Source: Prasinococcaceae sp. CCMP 1430 (taxonomy: Eukaryota; Prasinodermophyta; Palmophyllophyceae; Prasinococcales; Prasinococcaceae). From it: a stretch of DNA of 53,323 bases. The stretch is taken from the NCBI GenBank assembly GCA_013416795.1, contig RQSC01000027.1, forward strand, positions 451,630-504,952, written 5' to 3'. The notes beneath the pieces were generated by a model. It was not told the origin of the DNA and made no database searches. It saw nothing but the letters and a program-made list of their open reading frames with translations. Made by a program: the position numbers and the translations under genes. The first letter of the stretch is position 1. Each line of letters starts with the position of its first letter. This document shows, one piece after another, positions 8,201 through 14,816 of this stretch.

Positions 8201-10796
8201 CGGGGTACATTTGGAGGAGACGCGCGAGCAGCTGAAGATCGCTCGTGAGGAGAGCGAGCGCCTTGCTGATGCCAAGGAGAAGGTAGAGGATGAAGTCATC
8301 GCTCTTCGGAAGGAGGGCGAAGCCGCCGACGCGGCTGCGACGGCCAGGCTCAACGCTGCCCTCGCTGATGCAAAGGCAAGGCTCGATGCGGCTCATGCAG
8401 ACGCGTCTGCCGCGGCGAACGAGCAAGAGAAGCGCATCGCGTCGCTCACGCAAGACGCGATCACCCTTACTGAGGCGTCGAGGTCCTCAATTGAACGTGT
8501 GAACCAGCTTGAGAGTGATGTGGAGACGCTGCGAGCAGACGCTGCGGCTACTGCCACAGCCAATACTGCGAAGAGTGCAGAAATTAATGCGCTGCTTGCA
8601 TCGACGCGCTCCCGTGTGTCGGACTTGGAGGCCGAACTCGAGGCGCAAACGAAGGCCGCATCGGCCGAAAAGGACGCGGCGGTGTCGGAGGCAAAAGAGG
8701 CTCTTGCTGTTGTTGAGTCGCTGCAGGCCGAGCTCGTCGCCGTTCGCCTCGCGAGTGACAAGCTCAGAGACGAGAAAGACGCGCAGGCACGGGAGGCCGC
8801 CGCCGCCGCCGAGGCGAGCGAGGCACGTCTCAGGCAGGCCACCGATGATGCCGCCGCCGAGGTTGCTGCCGCTCAGCAGCGCATTAATGAGCTCGCGGCC
8901 GCCGCGGACGCTGCGGCTGCATCCGCACAAGCGGCAGCGGACGAGAGCGAGAAACGCATCGTGGCCCTCGAGGAAGCGTTGGCGGCGACGACAGGGCGCG
9001 CGAAAGCTGAGGCACTCACAGCTGAGGACGAAGCGAAAGTGAGGGAGCTGCGTGTTGCAGAATTGTCGCAATCTCTTCAGACGACGCACGAAGAGCTCGC
9101 CGCGAGAATGGCAGAATTGGCGACACTCAAAGAGACCACAGAGAGAGGCCGACTCGAGAGCGAGGCCACCATTCGCGAGCTGCGGGCTGAGCTTGAGATG
9201 GCGCGGAAGGAGGGGGCAGCTTTGGGCGAGGAGCGCAAGAAGCTCGTGGGTGAACTCAAGGCCACGCGCAAGGAAGGCGCCGCCGCCGCGGAGGCAGCAG
9301 CAGCGCAGCTGACGCAGCTTCGCGGCGACCTTGCTGCAGAGATACAGGTGCTTCAGAAGGGCCTCCTTGAGGCGCAGCAGGCAAATGCTGTTGCGCGTGA
9401 GCGGGCAGACAAGGCAGAGGCCGACTCGAGGGCGCTTGAGGCTGAGCTCGCGGAGGCCCACGCCGCATCCGCAAGCGCGGCATCCGGCTTCTCCGAGCGC
9501 ATAGCTACAGTGGAGGCCGATCTCATTGCTGCAAATGAGCGCGCAGCGCAGCTCGTGAAGGACCTGCAGATCTCGGCTACTGAGGCCGTGTCGGCAAAGC
9601 AGGCAGCGGACGCTGGTGCGGCCGAGCAGGAACGCAAGCTCGCCGAGCTGCGATCTGAGCTGGAGGTGGCGCAGCAGGAGAGCGGTGCACTGGCGGAAGA
9701 GCGCTCTCGGCTGGTCGCCGAGCTCGAGGCGCAGCGTGCCGAGTCGTCGGCTGCCGCTGAGGCCGCGCAGGCACGTCTGACGAAGGAGACGGATGACCTG
9801 GGCGAGCGCATCGAGCGGCTCGAGCAAGCTGAGGCTGCGGCGGCCGCGAGGGCAAAGTCGGCCGAGTCACGAGTCGCCGCGCTGGAGGTGGAGCTTGGAG
9901 AGGCGCGAGAGAGCGGTGCCGAGGCGGCGAACGCTGCGGCCGAACGAGCAGCTACCATTCAGGAGGAGCTGGCGTCGGCGCAGTCGAGCATCGCTGAGCT
10001 GGAGGCCCAGCTCGCTCGCAGCGAGGCCGACCTCGAATCGTCGCAGGTGTCATCGAATGCTGTCATCGAGGCTCGCGAGGTCGAGGTCAAGGAGCTGCAG
10101 CAGGAGCTCACCGCCATGAAAGAGGAAAGCGAAGCGCTCGTGGGGGCGCGCGAGGGTCTTGCTGGCGAGTTGGACGCGCTGCGTGCTGAGGCGGCTGCCG
10201 CACAGGAGGCGGCGGCTGCACGGCTAGCGCAGGTCGAAGGCGACGCCGAAGCCGCCCGCAAGGCATCAAACGACCGCGTTGAGGAGCTCAGCAAGGCATC
10301 CGCTGCGGCTGCAGAGCGCGCGGAGGCGGCCGAGGCCCGCGTCCGGGAGCTCGAGACGGAGCTTATCGCCAAGAGGTCGGAGATCGTCGCCACCGCAACT
10401 GAAAACGCCGAGCGCATCCGAGTGCTTGAGGCGAGTTTGGCGAGCTCGTCGGCCGAGAGCGCAGAGCGCGCTCAGCACGTTGCCGCGCTTGAAGAGGCTG
10501 CGGTGGCGGCTGAAAAGGAGGGCGCGATGCGCAGCCAAGAGCTCACCTCACTCGAGTCTGAGCTCGCTGGTGTCAAGGAGGAGTGTACTGCGCTTGAGGT
10601 TGCGCGGGAGACACTGAAGAGCGAGATGGTACTTTTGGAGAAGGAGGCTGCAGCCGCCGCGCAGGCTGCTGAGACGCGCATCGCGCAGATGCGCGAAGAC
10701 GCAGAGGAGGACGCAATGGAGGCTGAGGTTCGCGCCAAGGAGCTTGAAGCCGAGCTCGAGAGCGTGCGTGAGGAGCTGCGGCAAGAACGCGCGTGA
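2295..10796 (+). CDS. Giant coiled-coil protein with a degenerate kinesin-like motor domain
   Basis: One uninterrupted frame of 2833 residues from ATG 2295; the 50 codons before it contain no ATG. Residues about 116-470 follow the kinesin motor in order: an F-FD segment before the P-loop, the P-loop GARRTGKT at 229-236, a GVVHVALRHLL segment, and a final block like the kinesin TRLL..SLGGN..T region followed by a neck. The nucleotide-switch motifs are poor: SPKRH stands where SSRSH is expected, and DVAWN near 370 where DLAGSE is expected. From about 480 to the end the protein is almost pure heptad coiled coil (E/A/R/L rich), with a Ser/Pro-rich break (SAPSSPRTSS) encoded near 5590-5630. Long-tailed kinesins such as CENP-E are the nearest known layout. 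It is probably a cytoskeletal tether or scaffold; motor activity is doubtful. The coiled coil is certain and the kinesin assignment is moderate. Confidence 0.7.
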   Translation: MGEARAERNAPTGAAPAQQAAAAGAVVDVRAGIKAAIAGAGVRVSSTGGVASRRFASAGGGGRKAARAVLAAKQQAQQRRVHARAHVTLPPLCDGEGQEEDEHGAGGPPSPAQGPGPFVYKACYVCACVRSGSAVDGGTGARSADLAVEAAAAAGGAGDGVAESPWRADGPYHLSGLWHAATGARARFAFDAVCDRAGASQEAMFRRTVRPLMAPLAGTNASLLVLALGARRTGKTAMMFGRHQSGGGVVHVALRHLLAALRAPPPSPVPAARERGGSPSSTRHSPMATSTIGGAPVLWLTVVEASHARSVTLLRLAAWADVSERGESALLDQLNDALAQRCEDASPKRHLVVTLTAEANGAKYVYQFADVAWNADEGAGHATSSAASLAPLRAALKALATKGATGAAPKVSAAAGQLRVARLLGPTLHAAATANGTVCCLLTVPERGGAHAANKAAVEGASALCSIDSATERRLLDAALASMAEELRRAEEKTPKTEEMESALAGELRSQSHDGGEMAKALSEAQRKLKEAQDEALSRRAQALKSMTEIGTAHAEAASAEERAQVAEERAALAEERVNAAEKALSASKAEAAAAVSAATADVNIARAEAHRLVSEAYSSAELAKAQLQGQITRTTELEARIAAVSTELAQTHERSREAISESADLHASADMAMTILDNLVRDINGEDEDGADHDLDINFGAVSDPAHAGAASAALRAVDAVRHKLQELQEAGAVEEAPSSLNQRVQVLTDERDSLAAERDALSTECGALKREAETMQNEISAKVDAARLEMQAHIEAERVRNDRLVEELDVYARQVEGMKEVDHLRAERIAELENAVAEGRASSEAANAQVRDLSFELETLQGRASEAENRARVAEERSTSAKDSSSKQIELLTSEAEALREERDALASEKDALMAEVEAACEAAEAARARTTPQSDAKEEGSTAGLALAEAEATRLQLSCVETQRDALSRQLELAREERDSAVRDLDECKRALAGGALDDEVEGLRLDVVRLQEDLNMATSRQAEADAAISVYEARVVELQTALEEAKAMAESAERARAKIVAKMGEETERADSVESAILAAAARADAAEEKLANTSLSAPSSPRTSSLRAIGEVRVASLEKEITPLREASARYEAMRARLNAAEAAAGVLEGELTAVRTSVIKDHDRQQEQEVGLAQRHTREVRDEATDDAERAAAAISELEAELGRAREQGAQETENLQKEMVALHSRMENAAAKVLELTKCVDESRAETNAAAAKATELEQLLHASREQLTTTTKALDDAQSELARGSDALAASEAKLAAACVRVEELEVEVNARGRDVDEVATSRDSLARERDNLTRERDSLVNERDMLQGKLQCASEESDRLATSDASSRERLEVVEAERSRAEAAVRQLECSLEEMRAREARNEAEREEELTALQCALRTASDMAGASETRLKEMEDEVAAREREHIDQINAFQKSLAASTDDGAQSLARIDSLEAQLVSAQRDAREAGTRLERATEEREEKDLAIIDLRSEVGALNDKLKELGAEFNDAYQLASKETERVEKLSATMQRAKEREDELEKQCAESAEQLAACETERTRLMAEKEQLSKRIAELEGKLVSTEETAQKSALRIAELVVRVERADEATDFAAFNASAQLKEATDAAEAAAAEVSTLRTRLETSTSESISLKERLSEIEDELHDMRKAHAGETRDADVREAALESEKATLEAELADERTRAAIAMNESLQNRAKAAEYSEQLRKKVNECNSLDQQLQAALSEAAATAEASREASRQAESKIVDLGDELEKAQSRLAGLKERGDVFAEEALQATEKAKARIEALENEVRVVKDERAALAEENAKRVAEIEAMRSENEKAMEAAHVKLMAASETAATTIKTLEVRVVELTEKSQKFHARGIELETALDDAAEKAAGTKLALERNIDDLSRSLKATEERADMLESRLQTASRESAEAAERSAAAQSAAGVHLEETREQLKIAREESERLADAKEKVEDEVIALRKEGEAADAAATARLNAALADAKARLDAAHADASAAANEQEKRIASLTQDAITLTEASRSSIERVNQLESDVETLRADAAATATANTAKSAEINALLASTRSRVSDLEAELEAQTKAASAEKDAAVSEAKEALAVVESLQAELVAVRLASDKLRDEKDAQAREAAAAAEASEARLRQATDDAAAEVAAAQQRINELAAAADAAAASAQAAADESEKRIVALEEALAATTGRAKAEALTAEDEAKVRELRVAELSQSLQTTHEELAARMAELATLKETTERGRLESEATIRELRAELEMARKEGAALGEERKKLVGELKATRKEGAAAAEAAAAQLTQLRGDLAAEIQVLQKGLLEAQQANAVARERADKAEADSRALEAELAEAHAASASAASGFSERIATVEADLIAANERAAQLVKDLQISATEAVSAKQAADAGAAEQERKLAELRSELEVAQQESGALAEERSRLVAELEAQRAESSAAAEAAQARLTKETDDLGERIERLEQAEAAAAARAKSAESRVAALEVELGEARESGAEAANAAAERAATIQEELASAQSSIAELEAQLARSEADLESSQVSSNAVIEAREVEVKELQQELTAMKEESEALVGAREGLAGELDALRAEAAAAQEAAAARLAQVEGDAEAARKASNDRVEELSKASAAAAERAEAAEARVRELETELIAKRSEIVATATENAERIRVLEASLASSSAESAERAQHVAALEEAAVAAEKEGAMRSQELTSLESELAGVKEECTALEVARETLKSEMVLLEKEAAAAAQAAETRIAQMREDAEEDAMEAEVRAKELEAELESVREELRQERA

Positions 10797-10803
10797 ATAC
10801 CAT

Positions 10804-10808
10804 TGTAA
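10804..10808 (+). terminator. TGTAA 3' end signal of the kinesin-like gene
   Basis: TGTAA lies 8 bases after the TGA, in a short AT-rich gap of 38 bp shared with the convergent beta-lactamase/thioesterase gene. Confidence 0.4.
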
Positions 10809-10834
10809 ATCATTGTCAATTGTCATTCGGGGGA

Positions 10835-13831
10835 TTAGGGAGTGAAATTGTGCGCGAAGAAGCCCGGTGCCAGTGCGGGCGACATATGCTTCGCAACAGC
10901 GTAGGCGAGCGACCGACACAGTCTCTCGCGCGAGCGCATGTCGTCGCAGTAGAAATGATCACCAGGGACCCTGTGCGCGGTCAGCGTGCCGGTTGTAACG
11001 TCCTGCCAGCCCCTGATGTCGCTGTCTGTCACCTGGGCGTCCTGCGTGCCGGCAAACGCCACGATGTTGCACGAGAGCTTCACGGAAGTCTGGGGGGTGC
11101 GGAGTATCGCGGGTGCGGAGAGCTGCTGCTGCTGCAGGTAGGATGACTCGTCGGCCACGGCGTGTTCGCCCCCCTCACCGTGCTTGCCGTGCGTACCCTC
11201 GACGGCGCTGCCATCGTGACCGCCGTCGAAGACGCCATCATGCGCGTCCTCGCCGACGAAGGACATCTCGCCCCTCGTGCGCACGGATGGCGGTGTGGCA
11301 TCGTGTCGGTAGGTCTCTTCAGCGGCAACATCCGCACGAATGGTGCTCATCATTGCCCGCAGCATGAGCGAGTTGCGTCTGAAGTGCCGTGGCAACCGCA
11401 TGCTCGAGCGGAGCGCCTCGGCGAGTTCCTGATCCGGCAGCAGGTGCAGCGCCAGCTGCTTGTCCAGACCGGGTGACGCCCGCCCGCGCGAGACCGGTGG
11501 GCATCGAGACCGCTCGCTGCGTTCGGGCGGAGATGAGTGTTCTTCGAACGCATTCACACACCAGCTTGTCGGGCTGCCACACCCTGAAACGAAAAGCATG
11601 ATGGGGGACCAGTCGAGCTTCGCCTTGAGGGCCCGTGCTGTTTCGTACGCCAGCAGAGCGCCCATGCCATGGCCGAAGAAAACGGCCTTCGACCTCGGGC
11701 CGCGCTTGAACAGCTCGGGCGCAAGAGCGGAGGCGATCTCACATGCAAGAGCGCGTACGCTGTCGAAAGCGGGCTCTTTCACCCTCGAGCCCCTCCCAGG
11801 TAAAAGCACTGCTGTTGTGTTGATGAAATCGGGCAGCAGAGAGCTCCACGCCTCGAACATGACCGGTGCTGATCCACCAGCATATGGGAAGCAATACGCG
11901 TGCATAAGAGGGTCCACACATGCAGCTGGTAGCACCTGGAACCACCTGTGCCACTTGCTCACAGGTGGCGGCGTCACGAAGCGGCAGAGGAACTCCTCGG
12001 CGAGCTCAGTTGCAGCTGTGGGCTGGTTTGGAGCGGCCACTCTGCCATTTGTCTGCTGCAGCGACCCCGTACGTCGACCGTGCGGCGCCCCCGCCTCGCC
12101 GCTCCCATCGCCCTGCGCGCTGCCATCGAATTTGTTCTTGCATCTGAACTTGTCTCCACCCTCGCGCGTCGTGGTGTTGGTTGCAACCCACATGAGCACG
12201 CCTGTGGACGGCACAATCACGAGGACTGAGTCTGCGCCAGCACGACGCGCTCCGCGCAGGTGCAGAATCAATGGCCCTGCATCATCCTCATCGTAGGAGG
12301 CACCCCCATCATTGGGCCGGTGCTGATACCCTGCGTTTGCAGGCAGGGGCAAGCCGCTCGAGGAGCACGCCTGCATGCCAGGGGCGACCATCGTTGAGGA
12401 GCAGGCGCCATCCGCTCGTGCGCATTGCAGCACCCTGAGTTCGTCCACGGCTGCGTCATTGAGCAGCGCACGCCTCGTTCCTGCTGCGGACGCCTCTGAC
12501 TCCAGCAGCGCCCCGCCCAACACGCCCATTTCCTTCGCCGTGAGTAGCAGCCCCACAACAGGCGAGAAGCTCTCGAGGGAATGATCCACCGCAGCGCCCA
12601 GCGGCCGCCAAAAGTTGCCGCGGGTACGATCGAGGCTCTCGCTGCCATCGCTTGCGGTCACCCTGATTGCGCCATCACGCACGTGCTGCGAGGCACTGCT
12701 GAGCTGCGACCTGGCGCTCAGCGCCGCCGTCGGTCTCCCCGCGGTCGTGTATGCGCCTGCAATGCCGTCAGATTGCACGCCCGGATCGAGACCAACACCT
12801 GCGCTGCTGCCGGCGGACACGTAGCTTGTGGCCAGCGCGTCGACGTGGGCCCTCCCCATGCAGTTGAGCGCCGCGCTCATGCGGAGCGGTGCAAAGATAC
12901 TCTGTGCGACCACGTTGGCGAACGTGGTGCCCTCAGCCGCCTCGATTGCAGCGCCGATGAGCAGGTAATTGTAGTCGCAGTCCACGAAGCAAACGCCCGG
13001 GGCGCTGTGCCTCCGCCCACTGCATTGGCTGAGGAACGCCACAAGAGCCGTGAGGGGCTTCTGCGTGGCTGCGCCAGCCGCGCTAGGCGCATCGACACTG
13101 CCGCTGGCCCTTGCCAACGAACTCGAGCCCGCTCCGGTCACGCCGCTTCCGCCCTCTCGCGGATTCGTGCTTGCGGGCCCGAAGCCGCTCGTGTGCGTCA
13201 GCAGGTGGCGAAGCGTCACTGGAGGCGCCCCCTCGAAGCGCTCATCCGGTGCGATGCGCAAGCAAGCCGGCAGGAAGGCGTTTATGTCCGCGTCGAGCTT
13301 TAGAGCGCCCGATTGTGACAGCCTCAGCGCTGCGAGGACTGTTAGTAGCCGCGAGTGCGAGCCAGCGTCGAAAACTGTCTCTGAGTGCGACGCGAGCTTG
13401 CCGGATGCCGCATCCGCGAAGCCAAACGCACGGCACACCTCGAAGTCGCCCGCCCTGGTGCGCGGGTCGTGCGCGCCTTCGGCGCGCCCGGCCGAGCGCA
13501 TGACGCAGCACGCAATGCCGGAGGCATTGTAGCGCCCCAGCGCGAGATGCGCCGCACGCGGGAGCCATGCCTCGATCTCGGCGGCGCACAGTGGGACGCA
13601 CTCGTGGCGGCGCAGCGCTGCCTTCGCACGCACACGCGACGCGCCGCTGCAGCCGCTGCGCGCGGCGCCAGCCGCCAGTGCCGCGAGTGATGCCGCAGAC
13701 CCCAGGGCAGACACTTCAGCTGACCCCCCCGCTTCGGCGTCGCGCTCGCCGCCGAGCGCACCCCCCGCACCACGCCCCTCCTCGCGCGGATCGCTGCCGC
13801 CCGCGCGCTGCTTAGCAAAATCGCTGCACAT
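10835..13831 (-). CDS. Beta-lactamase-like / type II thioesterase fusion with altered catalytic residues
   Basis: A single frame of 998 residues from ATG 13831. The N-terminal half (about 120-600) resembles class C beta-lactamase/serine hydrolases: FDAGSHSRLLT at the SxxK position, the helix ending in LLTHTSGFG, a PG.CF.DCDYNYLLIG block at the YxN position, and a late strand VLVIVPSTGVLMWVATN. The C-terminal third (about 640-998) resembles GrsT-type thioesterases: CFPYAGGS, LLPGRG, FFGHGMGALLAYE, an Asp in GTQDAQVTDSD, and His in PGDHFY. Three key positions differ from the active families: SxxK is SHSR, YxN reads DCD, and GHSMG is GHGMG, so the thioesterase nucleophile Ser is absent. Related thioesterases serve polyketide or peptide synthetases; no synthase lies in this window. 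The N-terminal 100 residues are Gly/Ala rich. The start abuts the E2 gene on the other strand. Confidence 0.75.
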   Translation of the reverse strand: MCSDFAKQRAGGSDPREEGRGAGGALGGERDAEAGGSAEVSALGSAASLAALAAGAARSGCSGASRVRAKAALRRHECVPLCAAEIEAWLPRAAHLALGRYNASGIACCVMRSAGRAEGAHDPRTRAGDFEVCRAFGFADAASGKLASHSETVFDAGSHSRLLTVLAALRLSQSGALKLDADINAFLPACLRIAPDERFEGAPPVTLRHLLTHTSGFGPASTNPREGGSGVTGAGSSSLARASGSVDAPSAAGAATQKPLTALVAFLSQCSGRRHSAPGVCFVDCDYNYLLIGAAIEAAEGTTFANVVAQSIFAPLRMSAALNCMGRAHVDALATSYVSAGSSAGVGLDPGVQSDGIAGAYTTAGRPTAALSARSQLSSASQHVRDGAIRVTASDGSESLDRTRGNFWRPLGAAVDHSLESFSPVVGLLLTAKEMGVLGGALLESEASAAGTRRALLNDAAVDELRVLQCARADGACSSTMVAPGMQACSSSGLPLPANAGYQHRPNDGGASYDEDDAGPLILHLRGARRAGADSVLVIVPSTGVLMWVATNTTTREGGDKFRCKNKFDGSAQGDGSGEAGAPHGRRTGSLQQTNGRVAAPNQPTAATELAEEFLCRFVTPPPVSKWHRWFQVLPAACVDPLMHAYCFPYAGGSAPVMFEAWSSLLPDFINTTAVLLPGRGSRVKEPAFDSVRALACEIASALAPELFKRGPRSKAVFFGHGMGALLAYETARALKAKLDWSPIMLFVSGCGSPTSWCVNAFEEHSSPPERSERSRCPPVSRGRASPGLDKQLALHLLPDQELAEALRSSMRLPRHFRRNSLMLRAMMSTIRADVAAEETYRHDATPPSVRTRGEMSFVGEDAHDGVFDGGHDGSAVEGTHGKHGEGGEHAVADESSYLQQQQLSAPAILRTPQTSVKLSCNIVAFAGTQDAQVTDSDIRGWQDVTTGTLTAHRVPGDHFYCDDMRSRERLCRSLAYAVAKHMSPALAPGFFAHNFTP

Positions 13832-13838
13832 CGCCGCA

Positions 13839-14588
13839 GTTGCAGCGCGCCGCCCACCCCCGTCGCCGGCGCCGGCGGCGCCGAAGGCCGCGGCGCCTGC
13901 ACCCGCCGCCCCGGCGCAGTCTGGCGCGGTGCCCTTCAATACCATGCAGGCGGCCATTGCCAAGAACATGCAGGCCTCGCTCGACGTGGCCGCGTTCCGC
14001 TGCACCGTGGACATCTGCACCGATGACTTCGACGCGCTCTACAAGAAGCTCAAGCCCAAGGGCGTGACCATGACCGCGCTGCTGTCGAAGGCCATCGGCA
14101 ACGCCGTGGGCCAGTACCCGGTCATTAATGCCGGCTGCGACGGCAACGGCTTCGTGTACAACGACTCCGTCAACATCGCGGTTGCGGTCGCCATGGACGA
14201 TGGTGGTCTCATCACGCCGGTGCTCAAGAACGCCGACCAGACCGACATCTACGAGCTGTCGCGTCAGTGGAAGGACCTCGTGGGCAAGGCGCGCAAGAAG
14301 CAGCTGGCGCCGGACGAGTACTCCACGGGCACCTTCACCATGAGCAACCTGGGCATGTTCGGCGTGTCGCAATTCGACGCCATCCTCCCGCCTGGCCAGG
14401 GCGGCATTCTCGCGGTGTCCTCTGCCATCCCCACCGTCTGTGCGTGCGACGATGGCTCCATCAAGGTCAAGAAGATCATGAAGGTCACGCTCTCGGCTGA
14501 CCACCGCACCGTGATGGGCGCCGACGGCGCCGCCTTCCTGTCCACGCTGCGCAACATCATCGAGGACCCTGAGCAGCTCGTGTGGTAA
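13839..14588 (+). CDS. Plastid-type pyruvate dehydrogenase E2 (dihydrolipoamide acetyltransferase), catalytic domain only
   Basis: A Pro/Ala linker (encoded at about 13848-13925) leads into a complete 2-oxoacid dehydrogenase acyltransferase domain. Landmarks are PFNTMQAAIAKNM, KPKGVTMTALL, NIAVAVAMDDGGLITPVL, GTFTMSNLGMFGVSQFDAI and the catalytic SADHRTVMGAD near the C-terminus. The order and wording match chloroplast E2 (LTA2-like), which makes acetyl-CoA for plastid fatty acid synthesis. The lipoyl domain, the E3/E1-binding domain and any transit peptide are missing: the frame becomes a bare linker at its left edge, directly against the start of the opposite-strand gene. The first ATG in frame is 13944, inside the domain. 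Either 5' exons lie farther left across the other gene, or the region is misassembled, or the gene is truncated. A splice acceptor (CGCAG) at 13835-13839 is possible. Confidence 0.85.
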   Translation, partial: VAARRPPPSPAPAAPKAAAPAPAAPAQSGAVPFNTMQAAIAKNMQASLDVAAFRCTVDICTDDFDALYKKLKPKGVTMTALLSKAIGNAVGQYPVINAGCDGNGFVYNDSVNIAVAVAMDDGGLITPVLKNADQTDIYELSRQWKDLVGKARKKQLAPDEYSTGTFTMSNLGMFGVSQFDAILPPGQGGILAVSSAIPTVCACDDGSIKVKKIMKVTLSADHRTVMGADGAAFLSTLRNIIEDPEQLVW

Positions 14589-14816
14589 GCGGCTGGTGCG
14601 TGTCGCATCGGTTCAACGCCCACTCGGACGCCCCCCTCGAAGCCCGCCGGTGGGCGGGTGAAGAAACCCTTAACAAGCACCGACCGCCCGAAGGAGGCGC
14701 GCGCTGTAGATGGGGCCCATTGCCCCATTCTCGCGCGCGGCGGGCCGCATTGGTTGTGCCGCTCGTTGCATACAATTCGGTAGTGAAACAGTTAACAGTA
14801 TACAATGTGACCTTCT
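14589..14816. other. Convergent 3' region between E2 and the chromatin protein
   Basis: The 228 bp between the two stop codons hold an AT-richer end (14770-14815) with GTATACAATG and its complement, probably 3' untranslated sequence for both genes. A GAAACCCTTAAC string sits near 14663. No gene was seen. Confidence 0.4.

Noticed and set aside
8487-9827. Minus-strand open frame of about 446 codons rich in Arg, Leu and Cys
   Set aside because: It is antisense to the repetitive coiled-coil gene, whose codon pattern removes stops on the other strand. No domain is visible.
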